This document shows positions 17,316 through 27,800 of a stretch of 64,000 nt of DNA, one piece after another. Source of the DNA: MKSF01 sp037190225 (lineage in GTDB: Bacteria; Bacteroidota; Bacteroidia; Chitinophagales; Chitinophagaceae); contig JBBCJL010000006.1 in the NCBI GenBank assembly GCA_037190225.1, positions 682,001-746,000 of the forward strand, written 5' to 3'. Each line of letters starts with the position of its first letter. Within the stretch, counting starts at the first letter, position 1. Below the pieces are notes generated by a model. The model saw only the letters and a program-made list of their open reading frames with translations, did not search any database and was not told the DNA's origin. The translations under genes were made by a program, and so were the position numbers.

Positions 17316-18032
17316 TCAGCCCCAAAAGTATATTTTCAGGCAGGCTATCAGCATCGCAGCGCTTTTGCTAAAACAGATCGTTCGACGGGACAAACGTTTC
17401 AGATGGGTACGCAACGTCAAATTCTTTCGTTCAATATGGTTGGTGCCATAAGGGATGACTTTATGAATACCCTTTGGAATGAGGGAACGGTAATGAGAAA
17501 GTTTATCTGTATAAATACGCTGAGCGAATACTATCAGCCTGTTAGCAACAGCAGCAATTGTTGGACTGCTCCTGTTACCTATATTGAAAGCTACAATATT
17601 CCCGGTATCACGCTCTAAAGCATAAACGATCCAGACAGGACGGCTCTTATTACCGATATAGGTATGCAGCTCATCTATTTCATAAGTGCCGCTGCTTTCA
17701 GCCACGGGAGCTGTTAGTCGTCCTGATACTTTTAATAGTCTTTTGAGAACAGTAGTGCAGGAAATACCCAAATACCTCGCTATGCTTCGGATGCCTAAAC
17801 CCTCTTTGGTAAGCCTGACGATACTGCTGTCAACAGCAGGCTGATAAGCGTTGTAAGTATAAAAAGCGATAAATCGCTTCGAACAATCTTTACAATAGTA
17901 TTGCTGCTTTCCCGTTTTTGTGCTGCCATTTTTAACAATACAGGACTTTTTGCAAGCCGGACATTGCAGCCCATCACTAACTCTGGAACACAGGGGTGTA
18001 GCGGACATCGTTGGAACAAGGTTTTTCCCCAT
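17316..18032 (-). CDS. IS1-type DDE transposase B
   Basis: The 238-residue protein has a zinc ribbon (CPACKKSC...YYCKDCSKRF), a helix-turn-helix (GLGIRSIARYLGISCTTVLKRLLK) and the DDE core EIDELHTYIGN, IYTDKLSHYRS and HIERKNLTLRTHLKRLSRRT. It is clearly related to transposase A, with a nearly identical C-terminus (MLIACLKIYFW), but not a recent copy. The start may be the ATG at 18032 or the next ATG 24 bases on. It separates the main RHS operon from orphan cassette 2. Terminal inverted repeats were not found by eye. Confidence 0.87.
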   Translation of the reverse strand: MGKNLVPTMSATPLCSRVSDGLQCPACKKSCIVKNGSTKTGKQQYYCKDCSKRFIAFYTYNAYQPAVDSSIVRLTKEGLGIRSIARYLGISCTTVLKRLLKVSGRLTAPVAESSGTYEIDELHTYIGNKSRPVWIVYALERDTGNIVAFNIGNRSSPTIAAVANRLIVFAQRIYTDKLSHYRSLIPKGIHKVIPYGTNHIERKNLTLRTHLKRLSRRTICFSKSAAMLIACLKIYFWG

Positions 18033-18033
18033 A

Positions 18034-18073
18034 AAAATAAGCGAAACCGGTTTTACCCTGTTGCGCTTATTTT
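18034..18073 (-). terminator. Terminator of the main RHS operon
   Basis: AAAATAAGCG (18034-18043) pairs perfectly with CGCTTATTTT (18064-18073). It lies about 75 bases after the stop of the last operon gene, directly before transposase B. Confidence 0.65.
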
Positions 18074-18146
18074 AAAATCACAACTAATAGCTATTGATTA
18101 TCATAAAATTACATCCCTAAAATTTAGTATCACTAACTCTGTAACA

Positions 18147-18773
18147 CTACCTACGTGGAAGTTTAGGTGTCGGTAAAGGAGGTAAATTACTTTCATCAAA
18201 CTCTATATGGTCCAGATTAGATTTTAAATAATTCACAAAAGAACGATTGGGCATATATACCTTATTGTCATATACTATTGAACCGTCCCAGCATATGTAA
18301 ACAATATCTAAACCGGTTTTATTCATGACTATGTACATACAATTGATAAAAACTTCATTTGTTGCCTTCTTCTTATCTCTAACAAGTTGGGGTTTTACTT
18401 GTACATACCAAAATTGGCTAAGTTTTAAGTAATCCTTGAATGTAGTAGTTTCATAATAGAGTCTTTTGTATTTCATTGTTTCGAGTTCGTAAGGAGAATC
18501 GATAAGTATACTATCTCCATCATCTAATACAAAGTATTTTTCTGCATTAGGATTTTCTTTTATGATTACAGAATCCTTATTTAGAAAAAAATTATTTAGA
18601 AAATTACTGGGCTTAGAAGCAAAATCAATCCTATTAACTTTCTCCCCTAAAAATTGAGTATTGTAATATACAATGACTTTATAGTCTGGGTTATTATAGA
18701 ATTGGGCTAATGCAGTCGTATTATAACTAATAACACAGACAAATACATTAATCAAAAAACATATAACTTTCAT
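18147..18773 (-). CDS. Exported protein, putative immunity protein of the main RHS toxin
   Basis: The 208-residue protein carries a signal peptide (MKVICFLINVFVCVISYNTT through ALA, cleavage before QFYNN) and a mixed alpha/beta mature region (YKVIVYYNTQFLGEKVNRID, FVLDDGDSILIDSP, GLDIVYICWDGSIVYDNKVY). No known family is recognised. It starts 27 bases after the RHS gene and is the last gene of the operon, before a hairpin. Position and AT-rich composition match an immunity gene that travels with its tip. The export signal would put it in the periplasm. Confidence 0.6.
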   Translation of the reverse strand: MKVICFLINVFVCVISYNTTALAQFYNNPDYKVIVYYNTQFLGEKVNRIDFASKPSNFLNNFFLNKDSVIIKENPNAEKYFVLDDGDSILIDSPYELETMKYKRLYYETTTFKDYLKLSQFWYVQVKPQLVRDKKKATNEVFINCMYIVMNKTGLDIVYICWDGSIVYDNKVYMPNRSFVNYLKSNLDHIEFDESNLPPLPTPKLPRR

Positions 18774-18800
18774 AAATTTAAAACATTAAATTATCAACTA

Positions 18801-21800
18801 TTATTTTTTATCATCCTGTCCTTCAGGTGTTTTAACATTCTCCGAAGGCAGCTCTGCATTTTTAAAATTCTTAATCAAATCAGAATCAAATATTTTATCA
18901 ATTTTTTCGCGTCTGAACCCACCAAACCTATGATTAGTTCGGGTATTCAATTTAAATTTCAATCCTAATGTCCTCTCAACTCCGAGTATATTTCTAACCT
19001 CTTCCCAATCATCATAATCTTCATAAGCTCCTATCGCTTCAGTATTTTTTAAATCTATCAATCTCTTCGATCCTGTAGCCCAATGAAAACTATGTCCGAC
19101 CTCATGACCTAAAATTACCATAGGATGAATCTCTTTAGCATCTCTCCCAAAAAGAGTAGGATCGAAGGCAATATTAGAAGACGTTGCTCCATTTCCTTCT
19201 GCATCACTTGAGCCTGAATGGCCCGCATAAGGGTCATAGCTATAATCAGCATGTTTATCAATTGTTATAGTCAATCTTTTACTATTTGATTGGTCAAGAA
19301 AATTTATCATTTCCTGAGGGCTTACCCTTGCAAACTTACCGGTTTTATAATCTCCAGTAGCAGAATAATCAATTGGATCTGTTATACTATGTATCATATT
19401 GAGATAGGTTATGGTTAGCTCTAACTCTTTACTAAAAGTAGGTTTTATAGCCATTCCAGGTCGGTAACGAATAGTCTTGCCATTGTGAACTAATAAAATA
19501 ATCCTACCATCTGGATCAATAAACATTAATGGACTATTAGCTACAAAATTGTATGGACTTAATCCAGGATACTTTGTCGCTAGCGGATCCAAGCTCATCC
19601 ACCTTCCTAATCGTGTGTCATACATTCTCGCACCAAAATCCAAGCTATTGCCTTTTCCTTTGACCTCATCATCCTTTTCCATCCCATTGAAACCCATCCG
19701 ATAATGTGAACCACTTCCATTCCGCTCCGGCATCGGCATACCAAAAGGATAATAATCTGTAAAAGAGCTTAGGTTGGCACTAAGATACGCATACTCTCCC
19801 GGGTTTCCGTCACCGGTCCCCGTCTTTTTATCCAGCACTGTCACGTTCACATTCCCCAGGTGGTCTGTCAGCTCATAATGCTTCAGCCCTAAGTAACGTT
19901 TCACTAAGTAGGCCGTACGTGTGTACATATTAGAAGTGGTACCCGAATAAGGCAGCTTGGCGGATGCCTGGACCAGGTTGTCCTGGCCCAAATGGTACCA
20001 CGGTGCACGCGCGCTCAGGTAAGATACGTTCTGTGCAGGCACCTCCACGTTAAACACATTCACTAAATAACCCTCAGGATAGCTTTTTATCCCCAGCCTG
20101 CTGCTGCCGTACAGGTGATGCTCCGCAAGCCGTACCGAGTCGATCTTCAGGTAGTCTGGCGTTGTCAGCGTCACCGTAGGGAAAGTATAGCTGCTGCTCA
20201 GCGGACCGCTTGTCACCTGCTGCAGCAACGTCAGCTCCTGCATATACGTCACCCACTGCACCCGCGCGCTCCCGTCTGGCGTATATACCGTATAATAGGC
20301 GCTCAGCGCGTCATTCACCGCAGACAGGTAGCCGGAGCTCACCAGGTCGCCGATAAAGTTCTCCGTGTGCAGCTCATAGGCCGCAGACAGCTTCTCATCT
20401 TCGCTCACATCATCAAACCAGCCCGGATCCTTCACGTCTTTCAGCTGAACGCACACATCCAGCGCAGCGCCCTTCAGGCTGTCATTCGACAGGATCGTTA
20501 CATACAGCTCCTCACGGTAATCAGCTTTCAGAGGATCCTCATAAAAAGATACGGTATAGATGCTGTCCTGGTCCACAACAGCGCTGATAAACGCCGTCAT
20601 GTCATCAGAGCCGTAATACCCCCCCAGCTCCTTATCAACGATCTCGTAAGCGCTCCAGGGATTATTAGACAAGTAGTCGTACATCCCCGTGGCCACGTCA
20701 ATACCGCTGGTAACATCCGTGGTCACACCCCGCTGGAACGCCAGGTAATCCAGCATGTCCGGCGCCGATTCCTTCATCGTCATCAGCACCACCGCCAGGG
20801 AGGTGTCCGTACCGCTGCCCGATACCGCGGCTTCACCCACCGTAAATAAAGGCAGCAGCAGCCGCTTCGCGAAAGCGGTATTATGCTGCGCTTCCGTTTT
20901 CAGAGCCGTGCCGCCGTTATAGGCCCGCATAGCGGGATAAAAATTCCCGAAGCCCAGACCGTTCGTCACCTCATTATAGATCAGCGGGGAATGCTGCGCG
21001 TATTGCGAGGGAGTATAGGCCGAAGCAATATAGCCCGGACCCCAGGCCGTACGCACGGTATTGTGGTTCAGCAGCTGCTCCCGGAACACGGAAGCGGGCC
21101 CCGCTATCTCCGCCACCACCGCGGGCAGCCCCGTGCCGGAGCCCGGAGTCCATACCGGGTGCTGGTCGATGATGCTCTGGTTCAGCCAGTCGATAAAGTT
21201 ATTATTGTTCACTTTCGCTTTTCGCTTGTACACCGCCAGGATATTACCCTGCGCGTCACGCGTGTACAGGTCAGAGAGCAGGTCGCCGTCACCGTTATCG
21301 TCTTCCGTCAGCACGTCCTTGCGCACCCGCTGTCCCATACCGTCATAGTAGAAGGAAATGTATTGCCCCGCGTCCGGGTTGCGGATCACATCCACTTTGC
21401 CCATAGCGTTCCAGCTGATCTCCTCCAGGCCGCCCTGCACGTCTTTGATTAAATTGCCCGAAGCATCGTACACGTAATTGCCGGCAGACTGGCCGGGACC
21501 CAGGTCCAGGTCACCGCCTATCCGGGCCGCTGCCTGGTCGTCCACGTAGTCCAGCTTGTTGTTCGTTGCAGCCTGGTAGTGGTACTGCAGCTGGTCAAAG
21601 GTAGTTCCCCCGCCGTCTTTACGGAGCAGCGAGATAATATTCCCGTCAGCGTCATAGCTGTAGCTGTTCGCATACCCGTCATTCGGCACTGCAGTGGCCT
21701 CGTAAGGCGCGTTATTGTCCAGCTCCGTATAGCCCGCCGACAACAGCCGGTTCAGCTGGTCGTACTGGTACGTGCGCTGCATATTCGTCAGGCCCTGGAT

Positions 21801-24800
21801 GGCTGTGGTCTGCCGGGCGATGTTGCCGTTGTACAGCGACTGGCTCAGCGGGTTGGCAGCCGTACCTTTCATAAAGCCGGCCGTACCGATAGCCCGGTAA
21901 TCGTCCTGGTGGTAATCCAGCGCATGCGCAAACACATCCTTAGGCATCAGCGGGTTGGTCTGTCCGTCATGGCCCATATCCGCGTCCGGGTGCAGCACAT
22001 CGGCATTGATGGCCTTCAGCCACCCCTGTATGCTGTAGGCATACTGGATACCCTGCACCTGCATATCGCCCAGCTGCATCGTGGCCAGCGGTCCGTGCTT
22101 ATAGTAAGTATAGGCCGCGTCCCGGTCCCACTGTACGCCGTCATTGCTGGTCAGTACCGAGGTAATGCGGTTGTCCGCGTCATAATCATATTTCTGGTAA
22201 TACTGGTCGGCGCCGCCGCGGTTGTAGCTCAGCATATTCACCTTACCGCTCAGGTAGTCATAATCATAATCTATGCGCTTGAAGCGCTGTCCCATATAAT
22301 GCATATGCGGCTGGTCCTGCACCAGGGTCTTCACATTGCCTGCGGCGTCATAGCTGAAGTGCGAAGCATGCGTAAAATAGGAGTACGGGTTCTGGCTGTT
22401 GCTGAGCACCGGCGTGTACAGCACAGACGCTATGCGGTTCTGCAGGTTATCCTGCGCGTCTATCCCAGGCTCTGCTCCCAGGTTCAGCAGCGGCTGATCG
22501 TACACCGAGGAGGTCACGTACTTGCGGCTCTGGCTGCGTACATAGGTTTTGATATTACCGGAAGCGCTGTGCTGCTGTGACTCCGTCACATACCACAGGT
22601 CGGCAGCAGGTATGGCCACCTGGCCCGACTCCGTGATGCGGCTCAGGTCGTCATACAGGGTATAGGCATATACCCCGGCCTCGGCCTGTCGGGCGTTCTG
22701 CGAAAAGACCATCCGTCCCACGGCATCATAATGGAAAGTAGTGACCCCGCCATCGGGCGTTTCCTGCCATACCAGCTGGTTCAGCGTATTATAGCGGTAG
22801 CGCGATGTTTTCTCATGGGCAGCGCGGTAGGCGGGATTCATCGCACCGTTGTCACGGTCGCTGTTGACCGCGGCAAACAGGCCGGATGACAGCGGCCGGA
22901 TGCCCTCCGGCGGCGCTGTACGGGTCAGGTTGCCCGCCAGGTCGTAATAATAGGCGGTAAAATGATATTGCTTTTCTATAGTGGTCAGGTCCAGCGTATC
23001 GGTCGTCTCAGCCGGGAAGTGCCGCTGCATGGCGGTAAAATGCTCCCGGGTAATGCGGTCGGTATACCGGCGGTGCTCCAGGCGGCCCTGTTCGGCCGCG
23101 AATTCGTAAATGCCGTACTCACAGTTATAACGGTCCACCGTACCCACCGGCCGCTGCGGCGTGCCCAGCACCACGTTGGGAAGGCCCGCACCGGTACCCA
23201 GCTCAAAATCCGTAAAGCCGTAACATACCACCTCGTGCACGGTCAGCGGGCTGATCCTGATGGCCTGCACCTTGACCGTAAAGGTCTGCATGCCGCCTCC
23301 GGCAGGCTTGATCTTCAGCGAACCCGGTACATAGGTATAGGTCTCCGGCTTCATCAGGAACTGTTCGTTCGATTTGATATAAACATTATACCGCCTGTTG
23401 CGCGCGTCAAAAAGCGTGTACCATGCGCCGCCGTCGGCCGTGCGGTACACCGTCAGCCGGTCAATATCGGTATTGTCATATTGAAACCCGGACAGGCCGG
23501 TCACCGGTGTTGTCCGGGCAGCCGGGAACAGCTTATTCCCGTTCGCTGCCGTTACACGGCTCACAATATCCTCCAGGAAAGTAATATTCTCACTGTTGCG
23601 TGTCAGCGGGTAGGCCAGGTCGGTCAGGCGCTGCTCTCGGAAAATATCAATATAGGTCACCGGCTCCAGCTGTGCATGGCTCACGGCATTGGCAAAGGCC
23701 AGCTGCGAAGGCAGGATGCCTGCGTCCGCCTGGTTGCGTACCGTTACGCTGCCGCTGCCGGCCAGCGCGTAAATATAGTCCAGGTAAGCATCGTGACCGG
23801 CGGGATCATCCGTACGGACGAACCACAGCGGGTGACGGGTATCCCACCGGGCTACACCGCAGCCATTGTCCTCCAGCATATCACGGAGCGCCCGCAGGCG
23901 GTCCATCTGGTCGCCCAGCGTGCCGCCGCTCACTTCCGGTATGGTATATTTCCGTACAGCGGCCTGTGTATTATTCACCAGCGGTACCTGGTAAGTGGCA
24001 TAGGTGGTATAGCCCATGCCTGCCAGTGCAGCGTTACACGCGTCAGCCGCCGGCAGCCACAACTCCGCCAGCGTAGCGCCTGGCAGCCGGGTATGCGCCT
24101 GGCGGCTCACCAGCGGGGCATAGCTGCTGATATAAGATTTTACCAGGCCCCAGATATGCGGCGGGAACTGGTGAAGGCTGACATCCGCCACCAGGTTGGT
24201 GCCGTTAAAATAGGTAAAGGCCGAAAACGCTACCGTGTCATCAAAATAATTCCTGAAACTATTGACAAATTGCCGGTATTGGACCGTGCCGGTAAACGTC
24301 AGCTCGTAAGCCGCTTTGTCCATCTCCAGCGCGGTACGGTACGGCACTTTACACCCCTGCATCAATTCCTGGTAATCCATGAAGCTGTAAGTCTTGTTGA
24401 ACCTGTAGTTCAGGTAATTCTTAGCGGCCCGCTGGCCTTCGGCGGTATTCATCCCCTTATTGTAACCGTACACAGGCTGGTCAGACATAAATGCTGTCAT
24501 AGCCTCATCAATATCCGTACAGACAAGCACATCTCCCAGCTCCTTACGCGGGTTCAGCCACTGCATAGGGGTCCGTTTGTGCCAGGCCAGGTAATTATTA
24601 CAGGAGGAAGACCCGGAAGCGCTGCCCTGCAGCAAAAACGCGTTCTGCGTCATGACGCTGGCCAGCAGCTCACCGCTGGGATGTGCCAGCACGCTGCGGC
24701 CCGTCTCAAATCGGATGGTATGAGCGTCAAACCGCTGCGTTGTATTATAGCCGCATCCGAAATCAGGGTTTGTAGGATTATGGGGCGCCAGGTGAATATC

Positions 24801-27800
24801 TTCAGACACCGTACCATTGATAAGCTTTATCAGGCCCATCACGCGGTTGGGCAGGTTGGCCGCCGTGTACTCGCTATAAGTAAAGCTCACCGTATGCGTG
24901 GTGGTCAGGCCCAGGCCCAGCGTAGCGCACAGCGCCTTCTCATACGCGCTGCCCACCGGGTCCAGGTCTACCGTAACGGCAGCCGACTGCACCCGGTTCA
25001 GCAGCCGGTTCAGGAAGGCCCTGCCCTGGTCGTAATACGCGTCCTCATAAGGCAGGTATTCCGACAACGCGGGACGGGACGCTGCCTGGTTGTACTTGTT
25101 ATAGGTCACCAGATAGGGATTGCAGAGGCTGTTCAGCGCCCCGGATCCCAGCACGGTCGTAATGGCAGTTTTCACCAGGTCGGGCGTAATATTCTGCCCC
25201 TGGGTATTGTTGCACACGCTGCCATTCCGCAAAATAGAGCGGATAGCATTCAGGTTCGCTGTGCTGATCGTACCGCAGCCGGACAGGCCGCTGATCACTT
25301 CCTCTACCTGGCGGTCGCAGAGGTAGGCGTTATTGGCTGCCACCTGGCTGTTGATCTGTGTCAGCGCGGCATTATTATAGGTAGCATTGAGCGGGTCATT
25401 GATCACGTTGCGCATCCATTGCGGTACATTATTGTCCACCACTTCGCCCAGGTTATTATAAAACTCCGGTATGGCCGGCGGCTGTTCCAGGGTCATCCGG
25501 AAATCCGCGGCGCATGGCGCGCACCCGCCGGAACCATCGGTCACTTTCTGCAGCAGCAGCGTCCTGTTGCCGATATAATTATTGACCAGGTTACGGGTGT
25601 ACAGGTTACGGTAATAGACGTATTCCGGCAGGGTATTCAGCAGCACCAGCGTACGGAGCTCCTCGTGGTACATAGAATCGCCTGCTACGGAAAAACCGTT
25701 GGCGCTGTAGGTCTGGCGCAGGCTGAAAGTATCAATGCCCCAGGCCGTAGTGGGACTCACACGCATCACTTTGAGCTGCGCGGTAGTCAGCGGTCGCAGC
25801 GGGTCGTTCACGATATTCATCGGGTCGGCGGCGGCCATCTTATCCAGGGTTTCCACATTCAGGAAACGGGCGTCATTGTAGCTCCTGATCTTAGAAAGCA
25901 TACCTATGTAATTGCTTGAATCGCAGGCCAGCAGCTTACAGTATTCCGGGTGCAGCGGCAGCAGGTGCTCCGCTACCGCATCGTTGAACACGGCGATCAG
26001 CTGGTCCGGTGTCATATCGGCCACCGCCAGCTCATCATTGGGATACATACCCGGCCAGATATGGCCCACGGGTATCTTTTTTACGCCCAGGCATGCCACC
26101 TGGTAGCGGTACTGGTAATTATAACGGTAAATATATTGATAACGCGGTTTCGTTACATAGCTCACCGGGTTGTTGAAATCATAATACTCGTCCAGCCCGT
26201 AACGGCATTCCGGTATCATCTCGTACCGGTACATCTCTACGATCTCTTCTTTTTCACAATTGCTCTCGTTAAAGGATAAAGTAGGGTAACAGTACACAGA
26301 CTTCGGCTGGTTATTGGCCCAATACACACCATCGCAGCTCCTTTCATAGATATGGTACTCGCGGGCGAAATGCCTGATGGTATTCAGTTCCCACTGTTCC
26401 TGTATCTCAGGGAACATCTCGGTTTCGTCTACCTCCAGCCTGAACCGGTTATCGCAATCATACAGGCGGCGTACACGGAAGAGCGTATCGGTGCATAGCA
26501 GCAGGGAATCCACCTTGGTGGAATCTACGAAAAAGTCGGTAAAAATAGAGTTCGCATGGCCGTTGAGAAAGATATTATAGCGCGGGCTGGCCGTGTACTT
26601 ACCGTATTTGGCGCCCGGGTACAGTTCGTCTTTCAGTTTCTGGCGCAATACATTACAATCATTTTTAAATGCGCCCGAATCGCAGGGGAAAGGCTGCTTC
26701 TCGATCTCCTCCCGGATAAAATGGTTGGAATCCAGGTAACACTGCTCATATCCCATATTATCGAGCGTAAATTCCCGGGCGGCACGGTACAGCATCGTAT
26801 CCGGGAACACCAGCTCCTTGCGGATCACATGGCGGTCGGCAGGCAGGGTAAAGGCAGCCGTCACCGGCGCCGAAGCTATGGCATAGGGTGCAGCGTTGTT
26901 AACGAACGCGATGGTCTTGCTTTCGGTATCCGTACTTTCCGTTACCACATTTCCGCACTCGTCCGTAACCTGTATCTTATAAAAGCCGGGTACCTGTATG
27001 TACCGGTTCACCGCGGTGCCACAGCCGGGGTCATAAGGGCGTACTGTGCCGCTGTAACGGTAGTCGTGCGCGCCGCTGCCTTCCGGCATAAAGGCATAAC
27101 TGAAGTTACGGTAGCTCAGCCCAAGGTCCTGCAGGGCTCCCTGCAGGACGTCAAACGTCACGGCGGCGGCGGCCGGCTGGTTGTCCAGGTCGCTTATCGG
27201 GTGCGATGCGTCCGGCTTGTGACCCGTCAGCCCGCTCAGTATAGTCTTTCCCGATGGGTCCAGGATGCTCACGCTGCTCTGGCCGTTGGGGTCTGTCACA
27301 TATTGTTTGGGATAAAACTGGAAATAGCCCGCCTCATTGCCGAAATAACGGTTCAGCTCTTTCTGGTTGGCCGTCACATAGGCATAAGCGGTTCCCCTGC
27401 CTGTACGCTGAAAATGCTCCCCGGCTCCCCCCTGCCACAGTACCTTATTGGTAGCATCCGGAGCGTAAATGGTTTCAATGAAAGGATAGCCGCCCGCATC
27501 CGGTACATACTGCTGCATACCGGACTGGTCCGGGTTGGCGGAAGAATAATAGGTGGCCGCTTTACTGGAAGGACTCAGCGGCGCAATGGGATCTTTCAGG
27601 CAGCCTTTGTCAAAATCTTCCGCCCTGTAAGGCAGGCCGGTCTCGTCATTCAGCGCAATATCGTCCTTGAACCGCATGTTCTGCGACAATACCGGAACAG
27701 GCAGCGTAGAAATGGAAGGACGTCCTTCCTTATCATATACCTGGTCTACGGCCACCACATAATCGGGATCGGACGAAATACGGGTCTGTACCTGCCGGCT

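Noticed and set aside
22962..25919. 985-codon plus-strand open frame opposite the RHS gene
   Set aside because: It is antisense to a gene with clear YD-repeat and RHS motifs. Its translation is rich in Arg, His, Ile and Val without domains, as expected from the complement of GC-rich codons.
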